Shown here: positions 17,239-24,179 of the stretch, piece by piece
Numbering within the stretch: the stretch's first letter is position 1
Layout of the letters: each line of letters starts with the position of its first letter
NCBI RefSeq assembly: GCF_900637515.1
Contig: NZ_LR134375.1
Location: forward strand, 1,343,501-1,407,500
Direction: 5' to 3'
Source: Veillonella dispar
GTDB lineage: Bacteria > Bacillota > Negativicutes > Veillonellales > Veillonellaceae
Length of the DNA: 64,000 nt
Program-made: the position numbers and the translations under genes
Notes under the pieces: generated by a model
The model's database searches: none
Seen by the model: only the letters and a program-made list of their open reading frames with translations
Told to the model about the DNA's origin: nothing

Positions 17239-18648
17239 TTAACCTAATGCTACAGGAATACTGCCATCAATGCCAGCTTGTTCTAACTCGGCTTGAATCA
17301 TAATAGCGCATTCAATACGTTTCTTTTGTAAGCGGCAGCCAAATTCATAAGGTGTTTCTAAATCGCCACCTAATGTAATGTTGTTAGCATGACAGCCACC
17401 AGAACAGAAGAATTTCGCCCAACATTCAGCACAAGTTGGTTTAGAGAATACATGTGTATTACGGAAATCTTTAGGAATTTCTGTATTTTGTAAACCATCA
17501 TACACATTGCCAAGCACATATCCATCTTTACCTACGAATTGATGACATGGGTAAATATCGCCATTTGGTACGACTGCCATATATTCATGACCTGCCCCAC
17601 AACCACGAAGGCGTTTAGCCATACATGGACCGCGATACAAATCCATACGGAAGTGGAAGAAGTTAAACTTCTCGCCCCAACCATCTAATTGACGTTGTAA
17701 ATAAATATCTGCTAATTTTTCATATTCTTTTTCCAATACAGGCCAATCCTCTTCGCGAAGAACATAGTCCCCCTCTTCACCTACTACAGGCTCCATGGAT
17801 AAATGTTCGAAGCCAAGATCAGACATAGCCATAACGTCTTTTGTAAAGTCTAAGTTTTTATGTGTATACGTACCACGTACGTAGTATTCAAGGCCATGGC
17901 GTTGTTTTACCGCATTGATAAGGTTTTTAGCAATATATTTATAAGATTCCGCACCACTACCAGCTACAGGACGCATCGCATTATGTACAGATTCACGACC
18001 GTCCAAAGATAATACAAGGCTCATCTTATGTTCGTTTACATAGTCGATTTTATCTTGTGTTAATAGCATGCCATTTGTAGTCAATGTAAGCTTGAAAATC
18101 TTATTGTGCTTTTCTTGAATGGATTCAATATATTCAACTGTTTGTTTAACAACATCCCAGTTCAACAAAGGTTCTCCACCAAAGAAGTCTATTTCACAAT
18201 GTTGACGAGGTCCGCTCATTTTAATGAGGAAATCTACAGCACGCTTCGCCACATCAAAACTCATTAATTCACGTTTTACACCGCCGTAATCACCTTGGCT
18301 GGCAAAACAGTATTTACATGCTAAATTACAATCATGAGCAATATTTAAGCATAATGCCTTAACAATAGGTTTTTCACCTACTACAAGTTTAAACTCTGTA
18401 CTCATCGGAGCAAACAATTGCTCTGCTTTAATGAGCTCATCTAACTCATCCATAATCTCATCAAGTTCTACGGCATCTTCTTTAGCATCTAATGCAGCAT
18501 GTACTGCATCGCGATTAGTGCCATCATATATGTCAAGAACTCTATCAATGAGTTCGTCGATAACGTGAATAATACCACTATTAACATCTAAGCAGTAATA
18601 GTTATCCTTCATCCGAAACTTATGGATCATTGGTTTTAATTCTAACAT
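17239..18648 (-). CDS. SCIFF maturase, radical SAM peptide-modifying enzyme
   Basis: Introduces thioether crosslinks into the SCIFF peptide. The radical-SAM cluster motif is C107-x3-C111-x2-C114 (CNLACKYC), followed by FFGGEPLLN. The C-terminal third is a Cys-rich SPASM-type region (CGAGHEYMAVVPNGDIYPCHQF, CAECWAKFFCSGGCHANN, GCRLQ) for auxiliary clusters. The frame extends to 18714, but ATG 18648 directly follows GGAGGTACC and starts MLELKPMIHKF, giving 469 residues, close to the family norm. The peptide gene lies just upstream, so family assignment is strong. Confidence 0.95.
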   Translation of the reverse strand: MLELKPMIHKFRMKDNYYCLDVNSGIIHVIDELIDRVLDIYDGTNRDAVHAALDAKEDAVELDEIMDELDELIKAEQLFAPMSTEFKLVVGEKPIVKALCLNIAHDCNLACKYCFASQGDYGGVKRELMSFDVAKRAVDFLIKMSGPRQHCEIDFFGGEPLLNWDVVKQTVEYIESIQEKHNKIFKLTLTTNGMLLTQDKIDYVNEHKMSLVLSLDGRESVHNAMRPVAGSGAESYKYIAKNLINAVKQRHGLEYYVRGTYTHKNLDFTKDVMAMSDLGFEHLSMEPVVGEEGDYVLREEDWPVLEKEYEKLADIYLQRQLDGWGEKFNFFHFRMDLYRGPCMAKRLRGCGAGHEYMAVVPNGDIYPCHQFVGKDGYVLGNVYDGLQNTEIPKDFRNTHVFSKPTCAECWAKFFCSGGCHANNITLGGDLETPYEFGCRLQKKRIECAIMIQAELEQAGIDGSIPVALG

Positions 18649-18784
18649 GGTACCTCCAATTATTATGTATGGTAAAAGTTCTACTATATAGAACTTTCTA
18701 GATAATTGTACCACATTTCCACGCTAAACGTTATGAAAAGAGTCATAAAGATATACCATACAAAGTATGTATTATACACATAAA

Positions 18785-18809
18785 CAAAAAAGGCCCGCTA
18801 AGCGAGCCT
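18785..18809 (-). terminator. Terminator directly after the SCIFF gene
   Basis: Stem AGGCTCGC with GCGGGCCT (one G-T pair), 3-base loop, then a T-rich tail on the minus strand. It lies 6 bp past the SCIFF stop, so the peptide message should be in excess over the downstream maturase, which would be read by partial read-through or its own promoter. Confidence 0.8.
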
Positions 18810-18814
18810 CTTTA

Positions 18815-18958
18815 TTATTTTTGTTTGCAAACTTGGTTACCAACTGTGCAGCTTGTTTTGCAAGCAGATTGGCAAGATGTTTGACATTCCCCACAACCGC
18901 CAGTTTTAGCAGTTTTTTGCAAGGATTCAGTGTTGATAGTACGAATACGTTTAGCCAT
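18815..18958 (-). CDS. SCIFF ribosomally made precursor peptide (six cysteines)
   Basis: A 47-residue peptide, easily missed because of its length. It begins MAKRIRTINTESLQKTAKTG, the typical SCIFF leader, followed by a core with six Cys at positions 22, 25, 29, 33, 37 and 44, separated by Thr/Ser residues that can act as thioether acceptors. The start codon is preceded by GAGGAGGATAACC. The neighbouring radical-SAM gene encodes its maturase. The function of mature SCIFF peptides is not settled. Only translation of this stretch was needed to find it. Confidence 0.96.
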   Translation of the reverse strand: MAKRIRTINTESLQKTAKTGGCGECQTSCQSACKTSCTVGNQVCKQK

Positions 18959-18992
18959 GGTTATCCTCCTCAATACTTATCGAATGATATTT

Positions 18993-19022
18993 ATTTTATC
19001 ATATTTATGAAAAGCCTGTAAA
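18993..19022 (-). promoter_or_regulatory. Candidate promoter of the SCIFF gene
   Basis: On the minus strand TTTACA (19022-19017) and TAAAAT (18998-18993) are 18 bp apart, about 35 bp upstream of the SCIFF start. The -35 box comes right after the stop of the ECF S-component gene. Confidence 0.45.
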
Positions 19023-19025
19023 ATA

Positions 19026-19817
19026 CTATTTAGTTATGTTTTCGTCTACAGATTTGATTTTATTAACTTCTGTAGTTTTATTTGCATCTGCTCCTACTGT
19101 TGTTGCAGCGCTTGTAACAGCATCAGTTTTTTCTTTCTTAAGAGTATCCTTACGCAATACCTTGCGTAATGCCAATGCAACTGGAGTAACGATAACAGCT
19201 GCAAAAACAGCTTCTGGAATACCATGCGTAACAGATAAGAATACAATAGAGCCTAATACTTGATCTGGGCTTAGGTTCATTTTAATAGCAAACATATCTG
19301 CGTAAAGCAAGAAGATAAGTCCCATAACCATAATTGTATGGAATACAGTCCCCATGAAGGCAGATACAAGAATGCGTGGACCTTGAGATGCTTTCCACAA
19401 TAATAAGTATACTAAATATGCTAATACAGGGAAAAGTATACGTGGTAACACAGAAATGATTGGATTAATAAATAGTGGAGATAAAATATTTGGAGCTGTA
19501 ATATTTTGCCACAAGCTATAGCAACCAAAGATAAACCCTACAAAAGCACCAACTTTAGGCCCCTCTACAATTGCACCAATAAGTGTCGGTACATGTAAAG
19601 TAGTTACATTAAGCGGGCCTAATGGAATAATACCATAGCCAGATACACCTAATGCGATTGTGATCCCCGCCAACAAACCAATAATGGTAAGCTCACGAAT
19701 AGTAATACCACTCTTTTTCTCTTTTTTAACCTGTTTACGTTCAACGGGGCTAGTCGTTTCATTGCCTGGGATTGATACAGTTGAGTTATCATCCACTGGA
19801 CGTTCATTGTTGTTCAT
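19026..19817 (-). CDS. ECF transporter S component, substrate unknown
   Basis: A 263-residue membrane protein. A hydrophilic N-terminal stretch of about 40 residues precedes five or six hydrophobic segments; GPLNVTTLHVPTLIGAIVEGPKVGAFVGFIFG is typical of the S-component family that binds vitamins for ECF transporters. A charged C-terminal tail of about 45 residues, rich in Lys, Thr and Asp, is longer than usual. Substrate cannot be inferred; no riboswitch was seen. It lies 49 bp after an unknown membrane-protein gene and probably shares its transcript. Confidence 0.75.
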   Translation of the reverse strand: MNNNERPVDDNSTVSIPGNETTSPVERKQVKKEKKSGITIRELTIIGLLAGITIALGVSGYGIIPLGPLNVTTLHVPTLIGAIVEGPKVGAFVGFIFGCYSLWQNITAPNILSPLFINPIISVLPRILFPVLAYLVYLLLWKASQGPRILVSAFMGTVFHTIMVMGLIFLLYADMFAIKMNLSPDQVLGSIVFLSVTHGIPEAVFAAVIVTPVALALRKVLRKDTLKKEKTDAVTSAATTVGADANKTTEVNKIKSVDENITK

Positions 19818-19866
19818 AGATCCTCCTTCGTTCTCATTCCTTACGGATATAAGTCGAAACTAGAAA

Positions 19867-20709
19867 TTAAATACGTTCACGGCGTCGTGAAATAATACCA
19901 CGCTCTACCAATGCACCTATAATCACTGCTACACCTGTCATACCAGCTTCTAACAAAGTTGGGGTAACAAACACTAGTGGATTACCTTGATACGTTGGAA
20001 AAACGGTGGGAACTAAAGATAAAACAAATTCTGGAATATAACCGCCATATAAAATATGAGCATTCATAGCGAGCCATAAACCAGCAGTTAAAACAATACG
20101 GAATAATCGTATACCTTTATAAGCTATTTCTCTTGGGTATAAATAGAATACAAATACCAATAAGGATATAAGTAATAACACCAATTCTGCAAAGAGTATA
20201 TTTACATTCATGGATGACGCATACATGAAGTATACCATAGGATCTTGTAGATCAATATAGAGCAGTGAACCAATATATAAGAATGGAATTGGTATAGTGT
20301 ACCCGATTATATCAAGTGCTTCATCCACCATACCCCACCGATGATTTCGATTGAAAAACTTTGTTGCCAACAAACCACAAAGTTCAATAAGTACTTGAAC
20401 TATGAAATACACTACGAAGAGGAGTAATGCTGTTACAATTCCATTTTCTGTAGTAAAGCTAAAGGGCGTATGAAGAAATGAAAATACAGTCCACCAAGCC
20501 CAACTATACGTATGATATCCCATACTCAATGGTAGATCGTCATTAAATTTAGCATTCTTCAGTCTTCGTACCATAAGAGGTATTACGAGGGACAACACGG
20601 GGAATACTAAGATTGGTAAAGCTAGCGCTCCACTCAAAGAAAGAACTGTCGTTACAGCACTTACAAATAATGCACAGACAACGGTAAATAACCAGAAACT
20701 CTTATTCAT
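19867..20709 (-). CDS. Polytopic membrane protein, function unknown
   Basis: 280 residues with about seven to eight hydrophobic segments, starting MNKSFWLFTVVCALFVSAVTTVL. Notable charged loops are RRLKNAKFNDDLPLSMGYHTYSWAWW and KFFNRNHRWGMVDEALD, and the C terminus is Arg-rich. No family is recognised. It overlaps the upstream membrane gene by 8 bp and leads into an ECF S-component gene, so the three may form one membrane system. Start after AGGAGGCCGTA. Confidence 0.6.
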   Translation of the reverse strand: MNKSFWLFTVVCALFVSAVTTVLSLSGALALPILVFPVLSLVIPLMVRRLKNAKFNDDLPLSMGYHTYSWAWWTVFSFLHTPFSFTTENGIVTALLLFVVYFIVQVLIELCGLLATKFFNRNHRWGMVDEALDIIGYTIPIPFLYIGSLLYIDLQDPMVYFMYASSMNVNILFAELVLLLISLLVFVFYLYPREIAYKGIRLFRIVLTAGLWLAMNAHILYGGYIPEFVLSLVPTVFPTYQGNPLVFVTPTLLEAGMTGVAVIIGALVERGIISRRRERI

Positions 20710-21106
20710 TACGGCCTCCTACTAAACGAGTAAGACCATATGCCAAAAGCAAGCTAATAGTAACACCAATATACATAGCTACTAAAAAAGCTACATCTCG
20801 ACCAACGGTTGGCCAGCTCCATAACATGGATAAATCTACACCAAGAAAAATACCTTTATAGCTAATACCGTGGATGATAATCCAACTTATAACATAGGCA
20901 ATACGGCTAATCGATTTACCATCTCCAAAGGCACTACTTTTAAACGATAAATATGCCCAAGGCATAACTAGTGATAAAAGTAAATACCATACAAGTGCTA
21001 CCGTCGCACTTGATCCATTATGAATCATATACGCAATAATAGGAATTACTACGATAAATATATTCAAGTAGATGGATCTTTTACAAATATCTATTAATGT
21101 GTTCAT
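20702..21106 (-). CDS. Small membrane protein, function unknown
   Basis: 134 residues with four hydrophobic segments; the loop LSFKSSAFGDGKSISRIAYVISWIIIHGIS resembles in style the KFNDDLPLSMGYHTYSW loop of the next gene, hinting at a related fold. No family is recognised. It is first of the three-gene membrane operon and starts after AGGAGATCTTT. The stop overlaps the next start, so the two proteins are probably made in similar amounts. Confidence 0.6.
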   Translation of the reverse strand: MNTLIDICKRSIYLNIFIVVIPIIAYMIHNGSSATVALVWYLLLSLVMPWAYLSFKSSAFGDGKSISRIAYVISWIIIHGISYKGIFLGVDLSMLWSWPTVGRDVAFLVAMYIGVTISLLLAYGLTRLVGGRNE

Positions 21107-21168
21107 AAAGATCTCCTATGATATGTAATCTCTTTGTATTTTACAATAATCATAGATAAATGTCATCA

Positions 21169-21217
21169 AAAAAGAAAAACCTCCATATAGGTAAATGAAT
21201 ACCTTATATGGAGGTTT
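21169..21217 (-). terminator. Terminator downstream of the P-type ATPase
   Basis: AAACCTCCATATAAGG pairs with CCTATATGGAGGTTT, followed on the minus strand by a long T-rich run (TTCTTTTTT). It begins 5 bp past the ATPase stop. Confidence 0.85.
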
Positions 21218-21221
21218 ATAA

Positions 21222-23360
21222 TTAAGCTACTACGGAGTCAGCTGTTACATCAATTGTAGGAACAGTTTCCTTTGTTTCTTCTTTTTTCAACAATGGAGTC
21301 ATGCTTTCTAAGCCGATACCCAATGTGAATAGATTATGCAACCATGCTGTTTGGCTTGGCGGCATAATACCGAGTACGCCACCACCTACAAGAGCACCGT
21401 TGAAACCAACGATACCATTGTAATTAGCTTTGATGCGTTTCATCAATGCCATAGAAATGCGGCGTAAATCTACAAGAGCCTGTAGATGGTCGGAAGAAAT
21501 AGTAACATTTGCAATTTTTTGAGCAATTGGAGCGCCTTCATTCATAGCGATACCAACATGTGCTTCAGAAATTGCTGGGGAATCGTTAATACCATCCCCT
21601 ACCATCATAACAGTATAGCCTTCAGCTTTTGCTTGTTTTACATAAGCCGCTTTATCTTCTGGCAATACTTCAGCATGCAATTCATCGATGCCGAGTTCGT
21701 CAGCTACACGTTGTGCATTACGTTTGGAGTCACCAGTCATCATGACAACCTTTTTAATACCCAAAGTGTGTAAATCAGCTATAACTTGTTTTGCTTCCTC
21801 ACGAACAGGGTCTTTAATACAAATAACCGCTGCTAATGTACCCCCAATAGCGAGGTAAATATGGGAAGATGAATTTGGTAAATTGTTGAATTTTTCTTGT
21901 TCATCTGTAGGAATTTTTGTCTTTTCATCATCAAAGATGTAGTGAGCACTACCAATGCGTACACGGTAGCGACCGACTTTAGATGCAATACCATGAGCTA
22001 CAACGTATTCTACATCGGAATGCATTTCCTTGTGAGGCAAGTCATGATCCTTAGCAGCGCGTACAATTGCTTTTGCCATGGAGTGAGGGAAATGTTCCTC
22101 AATACATGCAGCTAATTTCAACATTTCATCTGCATCATGACCGTTGAACGGGATGATTTGTTCAAACTCAGGTTCTGCTTTTGTAAGAGTACCAGTTTTA
22201 TCGAACACAATCATATCTGCTTGTGCAATTTGTTCTAAGAACTTACCACCTTTAACAGTGATACCGCGTTTAGATGCTTCTTGCATAGCGGAAAGTACTG
22301 ACAATGGAATAGATAATTTTAGAGCACAAGAGAAGTCAACCATAACGAAAGACAATGCTTTCATTACATTTCGAGTCAACAAATATGTTAAACCAGCACC
22401 AATAAAGCTAATTGGAACTAATTTATCTGCCATGCGGTATGCTTGTTGTTCCATACCAGATTTCATTTGTTCAGACTCTTCAATAAGGTTAACGATTTTT
22501 TCGTAACGAGATGTTTTGGATGTACTACGTACTTCTACAATAGCTTTACCGTCTTCTACAACAGTACCTGCATATACAGAACTATCTTTATCGCGGCGAA
22601 CCGCTTCTGGTTCACCAGTCATGGAGCTTTCATTAACAAGAACAACACCATCGATAACGACGCCATCCAATGGAATCACTTCGCCTTGACGAATGATAAT
22701 TTGATCGCCTGCCACAACTTCGTTAACTGGCTTGCTCACTTCAATGTCATCAACTAAAACCCATACTTTATCTACGTTCAAGGACATGCTTTGAGCGAGA
22801 TTTAATACAGATTTACGGTGAGTCCATTCTTCTAAGATATCACCAATACCTAATAGGTACATAACAGCGCCAGCTGTAGGGTAATCCTTTTGAAGTAATG
22901 CAGCACCAATAGCTACACCATCAAGTACTTCGACAGTTAACTTACGTTGCCACAATGTTTTAATAGCCTTACCAATAAATTTAATACCATCAAACCAAGC
23001 CCATGCAGCTGCAATAGGCGCAGGAAGCACTGCTTTTTTACCTAAGTAAAGTGCAGTACGGTTGATCATCATTTCACGGTATTTTTTATTTACCAAGCGA
23101 GGAGAATATTCGTTTAAAGCAGGAGCTTCAGACAAATCTAAATCGCGTAGACCTAGCACTGCATCACGCACAGCATCAACATCGCCAGTATGTTTAATGG
23201 CGATTTGACTGCTACGAGTGTAGAAGGTTACATCTACAATTGCATCATTAAGGAGTAATGTATCCTCTACATAAGCTGCTTCAGCCTCTGTAAAGTGATG
23301 ACCAGTTACCTTAACATGCAAGCGATTTCTGAGTTTTTTTACTACAGAAAATTGTAACAT
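21222..23360 (-). CDS. P1B-type metal ATPase with Ser-Cys-Ala motif (FezB-like candidate)
   Basis: A 712-residue transition-metal pump. Residues 1-75 look like a heavy-metal-associated fold lacking the usual Cys-x-x-Cys. Actuator motif TGE at 248-250; membrane metal motif S344-C345-A346 in place of Cys-Pro-Cys; phosphorylation loop DKTGT with D387; nucleotide-domain His-Pro-like EEHFPHSMA; hinge GDGINDSPA. The Ser-Cys-Ala motif fits the class I remember as P1B-6, which includes FezB of ferrosomes. Its gene follows a small DUF6110-like gene by 16 bp and lies downstream of feoAB and a Fur-like site, pointing to iron. Manganese or another metal is possible. Confidence 0.85.
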   Translation of the reverse strand: MLQFSVVKKLRNRLHVKVTGHHFTEAEAAYVEDTLLLNDAIVDVTFYTRSSQIAIKHTGDVDAVRDAVLGLRDLDLSEAPALNEYSPRLVNKKYREMMINRTALYLGKKAVLPAPIAAAWAWFDGIKFIGKAIKTLWQRKLTVEVLDGVAIGAALLQKDYPTAGAVMYLLGIGDILEEWTHRKSVLNLAQSMSLNVDKVWVLVDDIEVSKPVNEVVAGDQIIIRQGEVIPLDGVVIDGVVLVNESSMTGEPEAVRRDKDSSVYAGTVVEDGKAIVEVRSTSKTSRYEKIVNLIEESEQMKSGMEQQAYRMADKLVPISFIGAGLTYLLTRNVMKALSFVMVDFSCALKLSIPLSVLSAMQEASKRGITVKGGKFLEQIAQADMIVFDKTGTLTKAEPEFEQIIPFNGHDADEMLKLAACIEEHFPHSMAKAIVRAAKDHDLPHKEMHSDVEYVVAHGIASKVGRYRVRIGSAHYIFDDEKTKIPTDEQEKFNNLPNSSSHIYLAIGGTLAAVICIKDPVREEAKQVIADLHTLGIKKVVMMTGDSKRNAQRVADELGIDELHAEVLPEDKAAYVKQAKAEGYTVMMVGDGINDSPAISEAHVGIAMNEGAPIAQKIANVTISSDHLQALVDLRRISMALMKRIKANYNGIVGFNGALVGGGVLGIMPPSQTAWLHNLFTLGIGLESMTPLLKKEETKETVPTIDVTADSVVA

Positions 23361-23376
23361 ATGTGCAATCCTCTAA

Positions 23377-23637
23377 TTATTTGTTTTCTTCAAAGATTTC
23401 TTCGTTGCGTGCTTCGTTGATTTCTTGAGCTTCTGCCAATACATCAGATGCGGATGCTTGTACTTTTTCAGCTGTTTCTAATACAGTTTCTTTAGCGCGA
23501 AGACCAGCTGCTACGATACCAGCATATACTTTTTTAGCATCTTTAGAAGTTAATACTTTAAGACCTACAGTACCCAATGCAAGACCTGCTGCGAATAAGT
23601 TAGCGTTTTTAAGATTTTTTTGATCGATGTTGAACAT
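23377..23637 (-). CDS. Small DUF6110-like protein paired with the P-type ATPase (FezA-like candidate)
   Basis: 86 residues. A short hydrophobic Gly/Ala/Leu segment at about 12-29 (LFAAGLALGTVGLKVL) is followed by SKDAKKVYAG and a long amphipathic, Glu/Ala-rich helix with an acidic end (NEARNEEIFEENK). I recall this layout from the DUF6110 family, whose genes stand next to P1B ATPases in Firmicutes; the placement beside an Ser-Cys-Ala ATPase recalls fezA. It starts after AAAGGAATATTATC. No catalytic residues are visible; a membrane-anchored partner of the pump is the simplest idea. Confidence 0.6.
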   Translation of the reverse strand: MFNIDQKNLKNANLFAAGLALGTVGLKVLTSKDAKKVYAGIVAAGLRAKETVLETAEKVQASASDVLAEAQEINEARNEEIFEENK

Positions 23638-23692
23638 GATAATATTCCTTTCTACTAAATATGATAAAAAATTTAATTACTATATTTGAAAA

Positions 23693-23716
23693 GAGGAGCC
23701 ATTATAGAGACCCCTC
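23693..23716 (-). terminator. Terminator after the Cys-rich gene
   Basis: Stem GAGGGGTC with GGCTCCTC (8 pairs, two G-T), 8-base loop, followed by TTTTC on the minus strand. It lies 26 bp past the stop of the Cys-rich gene and 55 bp before the DUF6110-like start. Confidence 0.6.
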
Positions 23717-23741
23717 ATTCAAATTCAGAATTCGTATTAGC

Positions 23742-23948
23742 TTACTTAGCAGTACGTTTAATGCCTAGTGCTTTATTGGAACCATCACAGCTGCAGTTAC
23801 CACCGCAACCAGAAGATTTTTTAGAGCCAGACTTGGAGCTACCGCCACCACAGCCACAGCCACCTTTACCAGACATTTGTTTGTAAAATTTATTACCGAT
23901 ATAAGCTAATGCTAATACAACTATGAGTCCTATAACAAGATTATCCAT
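23742..23948 (-). CDS. FeoB-associated Cys-rich membrane protein
   Basis: 68 residues: one N-terminal transmembrane helix (NLVIGLIVVLALAYIG), a short basic stretch, then Gly-rich Cys motifs (GGCGCGGGSSKSG and SSGCGGNCSCDGS) with six Cys in total. This is the layout of the small Cys-rich proteins found next to feoB, thought to bind iron or form a disulfide/Fe-S switch at the membrane. It lies 231 bp downstream of feoB with a Fur-like palindrome in between, so it likely has its own iron-controlled promoter. Start after AAGAGGCATAATA. Confidence 0.85.
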   Translation of the reverse strand: MDNLVIGLIVVLALAYIGNKFYKQMSGKGGCGCGGGSSKSGSKKSSGCGGNCSCDGSNKALGIKRTAK

Positions 23949-24041
23949 TATTATGCCTCTTTCTCAATATCTACTAAATTATAATATGTGTATTAGTGAT
24001 AAACAAGATAAAAGCAATATCTAAAGGATATTTCCCTTTTC

Positions 24042-24078
24042 TCATTATCATTTAACCACGAATATTGATAATTATCAA
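24042..24078. promoter_or_regulatory. Fur-like palindromes upstream of the Cys-rich gene
   Basis: TTGATAATTATCAA at 24065-24078 is a perfect 14-bp palindrome, with TCATTATCATTT at 24042-24053 beside it. Both match the GATAAT/ATTATC hexamers of Fur operators. Their place between feoB and the Cys-rich/ATPase genes suggests iron repression of the latter. Confidence 0.55.
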
Positions 24079-24140
24079 GTATTATTTTTAAATTACTTAT
24101 AACAAAATCGCAATTTTTAAATTCATTTTTGTTTAAAGAA

Positions 24141-24179
24141 TCTAAAGGTGGCTAAACTCTCCTATTTAGCGACTCTAGA
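24141..24179 (-). terminator. Possible terminator after feoB
   Basis: TCTAGAGTCGCTAAA can pair with TTTAGCCACCTTTAGA, with one mismatch and one bulge, and T-rich sequence follows on the minus strand. It abuts the feoB stop codon. Confidence 0.4.
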
